DNA of 64,000 nt from Serratia liquefaciens (GTDB taxonomy: Bacteria > Pseudomonadota > Gammaproteobacteria > Enterobacterales > Enterobacteriaceae), in assembly GCA_012719855.1 (NCBI GenBank), contig JAAXZN010000015.1, positions 39,688-103,687 on the forward strand, given 5' to 3'. Below are positions 53,811-61,895 of the stretch, piece by piece. Positions within the stretch are counted from its first letter, which is position 1, and each line of letters starts with the position of its first letter. Made by a program: the position numbers and the translations under genes. The notes under the pieces were generated by a model. That model did not search any database and was not told where the DNA came from. It was given only the letters and a program-made list of their open reading frames with translations.

Positions 53811-53833
53811 CGGGTAAGGCTTTGCCCTGCCCG
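53811..53833 (+). promoter_or_regulatory. hairpin before the second Gp2-type gene
   Basis: CGGGTAAGGC-TTT-GCCCTGCCCG folds as CGGG...CCCG with an inner GGC/GCC pair, 14 bases before the AAGGAA ribosome site of the gene at 53859. It follows the pattern of leader hairpins in this island. Confidence 0.4.
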
Positions 53834-53858
53834 TAATTCAATACCCAAGGAAAATTAT

Positions 53859-54470
53859 ATGTTTGACAATATCTGCCTCGATAGACGGCACGCACCATTC
53901 AACACCACTTACCTGCAGCGCATTCTACGCGTTATAAATAACGCGACTGCAGAGCACGCACGAACGATGGCAGTTCGGGTAGACCTGCGTCTTCCTGACG
54001 ATATTCTCATTAACCGACAGGGTCTGATATCTCGTTTCAATGAATCCCTTGATGCAAAGATTGCAGCGCGCTACAGAAGTAAGTTGAAGCAGGGTAAACG
54101 AACATATTCATGCCACCTTCGCGATGCCTGGGTTCGGGAGGTGGGTGAGATTAATCAGAAATCGCATTACCACCTGGTGCTGTTCGTGAATAACGACACT
54201 TTCAATGGGTTGGGGAGTTACAAAGAAGACGGGACGGGCCTGGCGTCTCTGATACGAGAGGCCTGGTTAAGTGCTTTAAAGCTTAGTCACCGCCCAGAGC
54301 ACTGGACGTTAGCCCACTTTCCCGATAATCCACTTTATTACCTGGATATTAACTCCCCCGGTTGCAGCGAGGTTTATGATCAACTGACGTTTCGCTTGAG
54401 TTACTTCGCTAAAGAGAGAACCAAATCCTACAGCCGTGAAGAGCGTTCTTTTGGTTGTAGTCAGTATTAA
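53859..54470 (+). CDS. inovirus Gp2-type (YagK family) protein
   Basis: This 203-residue protein matches the YagK/inovirus Gp2 family: ARTMAVRVDLRLPD, INQKSHYHLVLFVNNDTFNGLG with the paired-His motif H-x-H, LIREAWLSAL, FRLSYFAKERTK. It probably derives from a phage replication protein. ATG 53859 has AAGGAAAATTAT upstream; the frame is open earlier. It is the second such protein of the island and ends its mobility segment. Cargo genes follow. Confidence 0.8.
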   Translation: MFDNICLDRRHAPFNTTYLQRILRVINNATAEHARTMAVRVDLRLPDDILINRQGLISRFNESLDAKIAARYRSKLKQGKRTYSCHLRDAWVREVGEINQKSHYHLVLFVNNDTFNGLGSYKEDGTGLASLIREAWLSALKLSHRPEHWTLAHFPDNPLYYLDINSPGCSEVYDQLTFRLSYFAKERTKSYSREERSFGCSQY

Positions 54471-54528
54471 TCTTTCTTGAGGCATCTATGTAAGAGAGTA
54501 ATTACTTAGTAGGCAATTCTAGAAATTA

Positions 54529-54552
54529 ATGAATACCATTCATAGTCCCTAT
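54529..54552. promoter_or_regulatory. palindromic operator upstream of the MFS gene
   Basis: ATGAATACCATTCATAGTCC plus CTAT contains the inverted repeat ATGAAT/ATTCAT and lies 75 bases before the Bcr/CflA start. A 20/24 identical copy lies at 55852-55875 past the end of the same gene. Confidence 0.5.
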
Positions 54553-54626
54553 CCTCCCGCCTGTGATTATCCGCATGAACAAACCCGTTAACATGCCCCT
54601 TATCTCTTCATGTCCAACGGATCACC

Positions 54627-55847
54627 ATGCTTACTCAACAGGCACGTACACAGTCGGCTACAGCTAAAAAAACCGGCCTCTCGTTTCTACTCATTCTCAG
54701 CGCCCTAATGGCTGTTACCTCTTTATCAACCGACATCTATCTTCCTGCTATGCCGGTCATGGCGAAAGATTTACAGGGTGATGCAGAGCTGACAATCACA
54801 GGATTCCTTATCGGCTTTTGCATTGCACAACTGATTTGGGGACCGATTAGCGATCGTTATGGGCGTCGACTTCCATTGTTCATCGGTTTAGGCCTGTTCA
54901 TCATCGGCTCGGTGGGCTGCGCATTATCAACAGATATCGTGCAAATTATCTTCTGGCGTGTTTTTCAGGCGTTAGGTGCCTGTACCGGGCCGATGTTGGC
55001 TCGAGCAATGATCCGTGACCTGTTTAGCCGCACTCGTGCAGCACAAATGCTTTCGACACTGATGATAATCATGGCCATCGCGCCGATTGCCGGGCCCCTG
55101 ATCGGCGGGCAGATGATTAAAGTCACCTCGTGGCACGCCATTTTCTGGCTGCTGGCGATTATCGGAACATTAATGCTGATGTCTTTATTCTGGTTAGCGG
55201 AGACATTACCTGCTGAAAAACGCTCGCAAACCTCCGTAAGCAAAGCCTTTCACAACTACTATGCTTTGCTAACCAACGCCAAATACATGCGTTTTACGCT
55301 ATGCCTGACTTTCTATTACGTTGCAGCCTACGCCTTTATCACGGGCTCTCCGTTTGTGTACATCACGTACTTCGGCGTAGATCCGCAGCACTACGGTTGG
55401 CTGTTTGCAGTAAACATTGTGGGATTAATGGCAGTGAGCATGGTCAACAGACGTCTGGTTCACCGCTATCCACTGGAAGCGTTGCTCAGGAATGCCGTAT
55501 TCATCGCCACTATTGCAGCAATAGTGCTGGCGGTCACAACCGGCTTGGGAGTGGGTGGAATTACCGTGATTGTCGGCGCGGTGTTCGTGTTCTTCTCTAT
55601 GAATGGCATCATCGCTGCGACATCCACGGCTTGCGCCCTTGACGCCGTTCCTAATGTTGCAGGCTCAGCGTCAGCGCTAATGGGAGCATTACAATACGGA
55701 AGTGGCATTATCTCGTCACTGCTTCTCGCCCTGTTCAGTGACGGTACGCCATGGACGATGGGCTGGATAATTGCGGTGTTTACGGCAGCCAGCGCCTTGA
55801 TGGCATTGACTGTTCAAGTCAAAAACAACTATCCCCTGCCCGAATGA
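54627..55847 (+). CDS. Bcr/CflA-family drug efflux MFS transporter
   Basis: This 406-residue, 12-helix antiporter has the Bcr/CflA hallmarks SLSTDIYLPAMPVMAKDL in helix 1, QLIWGPISDRYGRRLPLF (motif A) in loop 2-3, and QALGACTGPMLARAMIRDLF in helix 4. It probably exports a drug or toxic metabolite with proton influx. It is flanked by two copies of the same palindrome and is the first gene of the cargo module. A regulator gene of its own is not adjacent. Confidence 0.85.
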   Translation: MLTQQARTQSATAKKTGLSFLLILSALMAVTSLSTDIYLPAMPVMAKDLQGDAELTITGFLIGFCIAQLIWGPISDRYGRRLPLFIGLGLFIIGSVGCALSTDIVQIIFWRVFQALGACTGPMLARAMIRDLFSRTRAAQMLSTLMIIMAIAPIAGPLIGGQMIKVTSWHAIFWLLAIIGTLMLMSLFWLAETLPAEKRSQTSVSKAFHNYYALLTNAKYMRFTLCLTFYYVAAYAFITGSPFVYITYFGVDPQHYGWLFAVNIVGLMAVSMVNRRLVHRYPLEALLRNAVFIATIAAIVLAVTTGLGVGGITVIVGAVFVFFSMNGIIAATSTACALDAVPNVAGSASALMGALQYGSGIISSLLLALFSDGTPWTMGWIIAVFTAASALMALTVQVKNNYPLPE

Positions 55848-55851
55848 TTTT

Positions 55852-55875
55852 ATGAATTTCATTCATAGTGGCTAT
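55852..55875. promoter_or_regulatory. second copy of the ATGAAT palindrome, without a gene after it
   Basis: ATGAATTTCATTCATAGTGG plus CTAT repeats the upstream operator at 20 of 24 positions, but it lies between convergent genes where no promoter would be needed. It looks like the promoter relic of a gene that was deleted or replaced. Confidence 0.5.
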
Positions 55876-55968
55876 TAACCAGGCGTAATTATCTTTCATC
55901 CCGACTCCGTTAATCTGAACGATAAATTCTGGATAAGTCGATACCCGCCGGGTATCGACAGATGCGCA

Positions 55969-57018
55969 TTAAATATTCTTATCGAAGAAGACATCCAGCT
56001 TTTGCATTGCCTGGTCTACGTATTTAGGTACCCAATACGTCTCGATATGGGTAGCGCCCTCGATCAGAAACAGTTCTTTGTCCTTCGTACCGGTGGCTTT
56101 CGCGAACGCATCTTCAGTCATATAGAGCGTATCCGCTTTTGTGCCAGCAATCATCAGCAGCGGTTTATTGATGAGATTGATATGGTCCGTTACGTCAAAG
56201 CTCATCAAATCTAACAGGCTGCTGGTGGTGTATTTAAACGTGGAGTTCGGGTGTGCGTGGGTTTTCCAGTAGTACTCGTAGCCCTGGCGATACAAGGCAA
56301 AAGGTAATTTAGCAATCTGTTCATCAGTCAGGTTGGCATCGCCGGAGTAAAGCACTTCTCCTCCGGCGGCTTCCTGAGCACGCGCGTCAGAAGCCTGTTG
56401 AAGACGCTGCTGGATAGTATCCAGCTGTGAATCCTGCATACCGTTGCGGCGCACAAGGCCTGAATTAAACATGCTGATGGTGGCTATCGATTTGAACCGC
56501 TTGTCAGTTTCGGTCGCAACGAGTGAATAACCGCCGCCACCGCAAATGCCCAGCAGACCGAGGCGTGAAGTATCAACCCCCGGATACTGGCTGATGTAGT
56601 CAGCCATGCCGTGAACATCTTCAATACGGTTAGCCGGTTTATCCACGCTGCGAGGCATACCACCGCTGGCGCCCTGATAAGCCGCATCGGCGGTAATCGT
56701 GATGTAGCCCTGCTCTGCGAGACGCTGGGCATACAAACCCGCGACCTGCTCTTTTACGCCGCCATTAGGATGTGCAACCACCACCGCAGGATATTTTTTG
56801 GCGGGATCGTAGTCAGCAGGGGTATAGACATTCGCCGCAATCTGGATGCCATGCAGATCGTATTTCACAGGATGAATATTGACCTTGCCTTTGACGTTTT
56901 CAGTAATGGCACCGTCATAGACGAGTGTGAATGGATTTTTTTTGTAATCAGCCGCATTGACTGAGGTCACTCCGGCCATTGCCGTGAGTAGCATTGCACT
57001 GATAAGCGTGAATTTCAT
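55969..57018 (-). CDS. secreted alpha/beta hydrolase with Cys nucleophile
   Basis: This 349-residue protein has a Sec signal (1-22, ending VNA) and an alpha/beta-hydrolase fold like YcjY/dienelactone hydrolase: oxyanion region VVVAHPNGG, nucleophile elbow G-I-C159-G-G, and a catalytic His near the end in EGATHIETYW. The nucleophile Ser of typical esterases is Cys, as in dienelactone hydrolases. It acts in the periplasm on an unknown ester or lactone. It is divergent from the aldo/keto reductase gene; CTGTCA/TGACAG palindromes in the shared promoter suggest common control. Confidence 0.8.
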   Translation of the reverse strand: MKFTLISAMLLTAMAGVTSVNAADYKKNPFTLVYDGAITENVKGKVNIHPVKYDLHGIQIAANVYTPADYDPAKKYPAVVVAHPNGGVKEQVAGLYAQRLAEQGYITITADAAYQGASGGMPRSVDKPANRIEDVHGMADYISQYPGVDTSRLGLLGICGGGGYSLVATETDKRFKSIATISMFNSGLVRRNGMQDSQLDTIQQRLQQASDARAQEAAGGEVLYSGDANLTDEQIAKLPFALYRQGYEYYWKTHAHPNSTFKYTTSSLLDLMSFDVTDHINLINKPLLMIAGTKADTLYMTEDAFAKATGTKDKELFLIEGATHIETYWVPKYVDQAMQKLDVFFDKNI

Positions 57019-57096
57019 GGTCCCTCCCGATGAGTGTCGGCCTGGTTACGCAGGCTCGCGGAATCAAATTTGCAGGCTCAGATTAGGCGGAGAGGG

Positions 57097-57188
57097 CTGT
57101 CAGCATCGTGACAGGGAAATAACATTTTTGTCAGGAAACAGGCTGGGATGGGAAAGCATTTCTGACAGCGCTGTCAGGTAGCCGTCAG
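57097..57188. promoter_or_regulatory. cluster of CusR-like boxes in the divergent promoter
   Basis: CTGTCA-N6-TGACAG lies at 57097-57114, a half-site TTGTCAG at about 57128-57134, the perfect palindrome CTGACAGCGCTGTCAG at 57162-57177 and a further CGTCAG at 57183-57188. The TGACA-N4-TGTCA core matches the CusR-type box (TGACAA-NN-TTGTCA). Each arm of the divergent promoter has one palindrome, roughly 80-105 bases from its gene. The response regulator encoded at 58450 is the likely binder. Confidence 0.65.
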
Positions 57189-57268
57189 CTTTATGTTGGC
57201 AATCCAAAGGCAGAATGGTCTCGCTTAAATGAGATTCATGTTCAATTTTCTGAGAAATGGAGCGATCA

Positions 57269-58435
57269 ATGAAAAGCCAGAATGCCCCAACAATGCCAGA
57301 GCGGCGCAAGCTATTAGTCGCCGGGGCCGGTATTGCCGCCGCCTCGCTGATTCCCCACGTATCAGCGGCGAGCCAATCCTCTCAGGTCGATTCATCCAGA
57401 CAACCCAGCCAACGCAATGCTGCTCCGGGCAAGCGTAAACTCGGCAAGCTGGAAGTTTCTGCCGTCGGTCTGGGCGTGCAGAACATGAGTCGCAAATACG
57501 ACACCTCTGTTCCCTGGCGTCCCGAGATGGTCAATGTTATCCACCGGGCCTTTGATGAAGGGGTAACGTTCTTCGACGCTGCTGAAGCCTACGGCCCGTT
57601 TGAAGTCGAAAAAATTCTCGGGGAAGGCGTCGCCCCGTTCAGGGACAAAATCGTTATCGCCACTAAGTTTGGCTGGAACATTGACCAGCAGACAGGTAAG
57701 CGACTGCCGGGTCTCAACAGCAGACCGGAGCATATCAGGCAGGTCGTCGAAAACATGCTCAAACGCCTGCGTACCGATCGTATCGATTTACTGTATCAGC
57801 ACCGGGTTGACCCGCAGATCCCGATCGAAGATGTCGCCGGTGTGGTGAACGATTTGATGGATCAAGGGAAAGTCCTGCACTGGGGGCTGTCTGAAATGGG
57901 TATCAATACGCTGAGACGCGCCCATGCGGCATTACCCGTTACTGCCGTACAAAGTGAATACTCCATGCTCTGGCGCGGCCCTGAAAAGCAGGTACTTCCG
58001 CTATGTGGAGAGCTGGGCATTGGCTTTGTGCCATGGAGTCCACTCGGTGTGCAGTTTTTAACGGGCTGGATTGATGAGAATACCCGGTTCGCTGCCGGTG
58101 ATATACGTGCTATAGAAACGCGATTTTCACCCGACAATCTCCCACACAACTTACAACTCGTTGAGCTGCTAAAAACCTGGGCGATAAGAAAAAATGCCAC
58201 GCCGGGGCAGATTGCGCTGGCATGGCTCCTGGCCCGTAAACCCTGGATTGTTCCCATCCCTGGCACCACCAATAAAGACCATATGCTGCAAAACACAGCG
58301 GCTACCGGCGTGTCGCTGACTGCGGCAGAAATGACCGAGCTTACCCGCTCACTGGATGCCATCACTATCCAGGGTCAACGTCTGCCGGATGCCGTGCAGG
58401 TTTATTCCGATGTTGAAGCACCGATGAAAAGTTAA
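57269..58435 (+). CDS. Tat-exported aldo/keto reductase
   Basis: This 388-residue protein has a twin-arginine signal (PERRKLLVAGAGIAAASLIP, with RRKLL) followed by an aldo/keto reductase barrel from about residue 55. The catalytic tetrad is visible: D103 and Y108 in FFDAAEAYGP, K133 in ATKFGW, H178 in LLYQHRVDP. Tat export of an NADPH-type AKR is unusual, because the periplasm lacks NADPH; the protein may be exported with bound cofactor or use another donor. ATG 57269 follows GGAGCG. It begins the operon that continues with the two-component genes. Confidence 0.8.
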   Translation: MKSQNAPTMPERRKLLVAGAGIAAASLIPHVSAASQSSQVDSSRQPSQRNAAPGKRKLGKLEVSAVGLGVQNMSRKYDTSVPWRPEMVNVIHRAFDEGVTFFDAAEAYGPFEVEKILGEGVAPFRDKIVIATKFGWNIDQQTGKRLPGLNSRPEHIRQVVENMLKRLRTDRIDLLYQHRVDPQIPIEDVAGVVNDLMDQGKVLHWGLSEMGINTLRRAHAALPVTAVQSEYSMLWRGPEKQVLPLCGELGIGFVPWSPLGVQFLTGWIDENTRFAAGDIRAIETRFSPDNLPHNLQLVELLKTWAIRKNATPGQIALAWLLARKPWIVPIPGTTNKDHMLQNTAATGVSLTAAEMTELTRSLDAITIQGQRLPDAVQVYSDVEAPMKS

Positions 58436-58449
58436 GAGGAAGTCCCGTT

Positions 58450-59130
58450 ATGCGCCTGTTGTTAGTCGAAGATGAAGAAAAAACGTCAACTTATCTCAAC
58501 CGTGCGTTGAGTGAGTCCGGATTTACGGTAGATGTTTCTGCAGATGGCGCTGAAGGTCTTCATTACGCGCTGGAGTTCGACTACGACGCGATAATCCTGG
58601 ATGTCATGCTGCCGGGGATGGATGGCTACCGGGTTCTTGAGGGGGTGCGGGCTGTCAAACAGACGCCGGTGCTGATGCTCTCTGCACGGGGATCGGTCGA
58701 CGAGCGCGTCAAAGGGCTGCGCCTTGGCGCGGATGATTATCTTCCCAAACCCTTTTCGCTTATTGAGCTGGTGGCGCGCATTCAGGCACTGGTGCGCCGC
58801 CGCGCTACGGATGGGGCTGACATCACCCAGTTGCAAATTCACGATCTGCACCTCGACTTACTGGCTCGCCGCGTTTTTCGCGCCGGAACGCGACTGGAAC
58901 TGACCGCAAAAGAGTTTTCCCTGCTGAGTCTTATGTCCCGTCATCAGGGTGAGATTCTGTCAAAGATGATGATTGCTGAGCAGATATGGGATATGAATTT
59001 TGACAGCGATGCCAATGTGGTTGAAGTCGCCATTAAACGTCTGCGAGCCAAAGTGGATGCCCCGTTCGATATCAAACTACTGCATACCGTCCGTGGCATG
59101 GGGTATGTCCTCGAAGTCCGGTCCGAATAA
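58450..59130 (+). CDS. OmpR-family response regulator (CusR-like)
   Basis: This 226-residue protein has a receiver domain (LLLVEDEEKTSTYLNRAL; phospho-acceptor D51 in AIILDVMLPGMDG; K in DDYLPKPF) and a winged-helix DNA-binding domain (RVFRAGTRLELTAKEFSLLSLMSRH, NVVEVAIKRLRAKVDAPF). It belongs to the heavy-metal CusR/PcoR/YedW subgroup. It follows the aldo/keto reductase gene by 14 bases and precedes the kinase. CTGACA-N4-TGTCAG sites upstream of the cargo operons fit its family's box. Confidence 0.9.
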   Translation: MRLLLVEDEEKTSTYLNRALSESGFTVDVSADGAEGLHYALEFDYDAIILDVMLPGMDGYRVLEGVRAVKQTPVLMLSARGSVDERVKGLRLGADDYLPKPFSLIELVARIQALVRRRATDGADITQLQIHDLHLDLLARRVFRAGTRLELTAKEFSLLSLMSRHQGEILSKMMIAEQIWDMNFDSDANVVEVAIKRLRAKVDAPFDIKLLHTVRGMGYVLEVRSE

Positions 59131-59145
59131 ATGAAGGGGATAAGC

Positions 59146-60603
59146 ATGCCTAAGCGTTCCATCTCCGTTCATCTGGCGCTGATGTTTGCCTTTTCCGCGC
59201 TGCTGATTGTATCCGTTATCGGCATCCTGCTCAGAAGCTCCTTACATGACTCTTTGCAAAAGCAGATGCATAACGAACTGCTGTTCCGGGAATCATTAAT
59301 GAGTCCGTGGATCACCGCACGAACCTCGGCAGACGGCTGGTCTACCCTGGCCAATAAATTCACTGTGTTAACCAATTCTGAAGGTGAGCGCGTTCGCTAC
59401 TGGATAGTGAGCGATAACCCGCGTTTTAGCATGGGGGGAACGCCACCGGTGGGTGTTCAGTGGTCTTCTTTGCAGGAAGGCTTTAATAAAGTGCCCGGCG
59501 CATCGGAAGGCGCATGCTCGCTGTTCCTGTTAGTGAAAACCATCCCTGCCAACGGTGAAAGACCTGAGCTGCGCTATGTGGTTGCCATCGACTCCACGCC
59601 GTACATGGGCACGCTCGATGCGTTCACGCGTACACTGCTGATCATTACTGCACTGGGCGTCGTGATTGTCGCCTTACTGGGATACGTCGTTTCAAGGATC
59701 GGTCTTCGTCCCGTTGGGGCGCTCAGTAAACAGGCCCGGCAACTCGCTCCTGGGGACCATGGTCAGCGCCTGAATACCGAAGCATTACCTGACGAATTAC
59801 AGCAGTTAGCATCATCTTTTAATGGCGTGCTGGAACGGCAAGAGGTCGCCTGGCGACAGCTCGAAAGCTTTAACGCCGATGTTGCGCATGAACTCCGTAC
59901 CCCGCTGACAAACCTTATCGGTCAGACGCAACTGGGTCTCTCGCGCCGACGCTCGCATGATGAACTGGAGGAATTATTGGGTTCCAATCTGGAAGAACTT
60001 GAACGCATGACGTCTATTGTTAACGACATGCTGTTCCTGTCTCATGCTCACGCGGGTGAACATGCTTCCCAGCTTACGCAGGTGTCCCTGCGTGAAGAAA
60101 CCCTGAAAACAGCGGAGTATGTCGAACCCTCTTTTGCTGAAAAACAGCTCTCTCTGGATGTTGAGGGCGATGTCACCGCGCGCATCGACCGGCGACTGTT
60201 CCACCGCTCACTGGCTAATTTACTGGAAAACAGCGCAAGACATTCACCCTCCAACAGCAGGGTAATGGTGCGGTTAAGCGAAAAAGATCATCAGGCCTGT
60301 GTTGAAGTTTCAAACCCTGGCGACCCAATAGCACCAGAGCACTTACACCGGCTTTTCGAGCGGTTCTATCGCGTTGACACCTCCCGGGCCAGGAGTGATA
60401 CCCATCATGGGCTGGGCCTGTCGATCGTGCGTGCCGTCGCCATTATGCACCGGGGAGATGTCTTTGCGCGTAGTGAAGATGGCATCAATACATTTGGCCT
60501 CACCTTTGCGATACAAGCGGATAAAGCGGCGGGCAACGCTCAATCCGGCGCTGAGCCGGGGCCCGGTTTAACTGACAGAATTGTCAGGGGGGCGTCAGCC
60601 TGA
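59146..60603 (+). CDS. CusS-like sensor histidine kinase
   Basis: This 485-residue membrane kinase has a transmembrane helix at about 8-29, a periplasmic sensor of about 130 residues, a second helix at about 164-186 and a HAMP-like linker (GLRPVGALSKQARQL). HisKA has H248 in ADVAHELRTPL, and the ATPase domain has NLLENSARHSP and GLGLSIVRAVA. It matches the heavy-metal CusS/YedV group, but the periplasmic part has no obvious His/Met metal ligands, so the signal may be an oxidant or electrophile. ATG 59146 has AGGGGA; the frame also starts at 59131 directly after the regulator stop. Its 3' end contains the next operon's operator. Confidence 0.85.
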   Translation: MPKRSISVHLALMFAFSALLIVSVIGILLRSSLHDSLQKQMHNELLFRESLMSPWITARTSADGWSTLANKFTVLTNSEGERVRYWIVSDNPRFSMGGTPPVGVQWSSLQEGFNKVPGASEGACSLFLLVKTIPANGERPELRYVVAIDSTPYMGTLDAFTRTLLIITALGVVIVALLGYVVSRIGLRPVGALSKQARQLAPGDHGQRLNTEALPDELQQLASSFNGVLERQEVAWRQLESFNADVAHELRTPLTNLIGQTQLGLSRRRSHDELEELLGSNLEELERMTSIVNDMLFLSHAHAGEHASQLTQVSLREETLKTAEYVEPSFAEKQLSLDVEGDVTARIDRRLFHRSLANLLENSARHSPSNSRVMVRLSEKDHQACVEVSNPGDPIAPEHLHRLFERFYRVDTSRARSDTHHGLGLSIVRAVAIMHRGDVFARSEDGINTFGLTFAIQADKAAGNAQSGAEPGPGLTDRIVRGASA

Positions 60604-60605
60604 CG
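60572..60605. promoter_or_regulatory. CusR-like box before the cupin operon
   Basis: CTGACAGAATTGTCAG (60572-60587) has the same CTGACA-N4-TGTCAG form as the site at 57162, and CGTCAG-C-CTGACG (60593-60605) is a second palindrome. Both lie in the 3' end of the kinase gene. TAGAAT at 60621-60626 is a plausible -10 element, so these sites are well placed for activation of the cupin operon. Confidence 0.6.
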
Positions 60606-60667
60606 TCATCGCCCTCTCGATAGAATCATCGCAGGCAATCCCCTCTTTATTGATAAGGACGCTTTGC

Positions 60668-61147
60668 ATGATCGGACATTTACGTTACCTCGGGCTGTTA
60701 CTGCCCCTCTGCACATTTTCATCCTCGGCAGCGGAGCAAAATCCCGCTGTCCATATCGCCCCCGCAGGAAGTCAGAACGCGGTGTATGGGCCAGCAGAGA
60801 ACTTTACCGGTCGCGTCCGGGTTGATCCTCTCTTCAAACCGGATAACGACATCAATGTTTCCGGGGCTTATGTCACCTTTGAACCCGGTGCCCGCTCCGC
60901 CTGGCATACGCATCCGGCAGGTCAGCGGCTGATTGTGACATCGGGTATCGGGCTGACCCAACAAGAAGGCCTGCCGGTGCAGGTTATCCGCGCCGGTGAT
61001 GTTGTCTCTTGCCCGGCGGGCGTCAAACACTGGCACGGGGCGGCACCCGGCAGCGCGATGACGCATCTGGCGATAACCGGGATTGTGGATGGCAAAAGCG
61101 TTAACTGGAAGGAGTTAGTGACAGATGAACAATACCACGCCCATTAA
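60668..61147 (+). CDS. secreted cupin-fold protein
   Basis: This 159-residue protein has a short Sec signal (to about residue 21, FSSSAAEQ) and a single conserved beta-barrel cupin domain: SAWHTHPAGQRLIV provides HxH, GVKHWHGAAP the second His pair, expected to bind a metal. It resembles the mandelonitrile-lyase/CMD-associated cupin group. It overlaps the CMD gene by 23 bases, a tight coupling. It probably transforms or binds a small carbonyl or phenolic compound in the periplasm. Confidence 0.8.
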   Translation: MIGHLRYLGLLLPLCTFSSSAAEQNPAVHIAPAGSQNAVYGPAENFTGRVRVDPLFKPDNDINVSGAYVTFEPGARSAWHTHPAGQRLIVTSGIGLTQQEGLPVQVIRAGDVVSCPAGVKHWHGAAPGSAMTHLAITGIVDGKSVNWKELVTDEQYHAH

Positions 61148-61886
61148 AGCATTAGCGGCAGCAGTACTGCTGACCTTTGGTTCTGGTCTCGCGGCACATG
61201 CTGCGCCCGTCAATAAAGGAGCCTCAGAAATGAACCACGAACAAACCGTTTCAGATACGCTGTCAGCCCGCCAACAGGCCATCCCTGTGATTGCGGCATC
61301 GATGGCCAGCAGTCAGATGGATAAGCTGAATGCAGCCCTGAATCAGGGACTTGATGCAGGACTCACGATAAACGAAACCAAAGAGATTCTCGTCCAGCTT
61401 TATGCCTATACGGGCTTCCCCCGTAGCCTGAATGCGCTTAGTGAACTGATGAAGGTCGTCGAAGAACGTAAACAACGTGGTATCAAAGACGTTGAGGGTA
61501 AAGAACCGGTTGCCCCGATCCCTGTCGGAGATGAACTTCGCCGTGTCGGTACCGCAAACCAGACAAAAATCTCAGGCGCTCCCGTCCAGGGCCCACTGTT
61601 TGATTTTGCCCCGGTGATTAACCAGTTCCTGCAAACGCACCTTTTCGGCGACATTTTCGCCCGTGATAACCTCGGCTGGCAAAGCCGCGAGCTGGCAACG
61701 GTTGGCGCATTAGCGGCCACGCCGGGCGTCGAATCACAACTGCTGTCGCATACGCGAGCAAGCATGCGGGTCGGCCTGACGGCGTCGCAGCTGCGCCAGC
61801 TGGCACAGGTTCTGCGTGAACATGGCGAAAGTGATGCAGCAACGCGAGCTGAAAAGGCGCTGCAGCAGGCGCTCGCAAACAATTAG
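61125..61886 (+). CDS. secreted carboxymuconolactone-decarboxylase-family protein
   Basis: This 253-residue protein has a Sec signal (about 1-26, ending AAHA) and two CMD-fold halves (INETKEILVQLYAYTGFPRSLNAL; QSRELATVGALAATPGVESQLLSHTRASMRVGL). It contains no cysteine at all, so it cannot be an AhpD-type CxxC peroxidase; a lactone decarboxylase or binding role is more likely. Overlap with the cupin gene suggests joint action. Such cupin-CMD pairs occur near flavodoxin and aldo/keto reductase genes in other enterobacteria. Confidence 0.8.
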   Translation: MNNTTPIKALAAAVLLTFGSGLAAHAAPVNKGASEMNHEQTVSDTLSARQQAIPVIAASMASSQMDKLNAALNQGLDAGLTINETKEILVQLYAYTGFPRSLNALSELMKVVEERKQRGIKDVEGKEPVAPIPVGDELRRVGTANQTKISGAPVQGPLFDFAPVINQFLQTHLFGDIFARDNLGWQSRELATVGALAATPGVESQLLSHTRASMRVGLTASQLRQLAQVLREHGESDAATRAEKALQQALANN

Positions 61887-61895
61887 GAGTGGATT

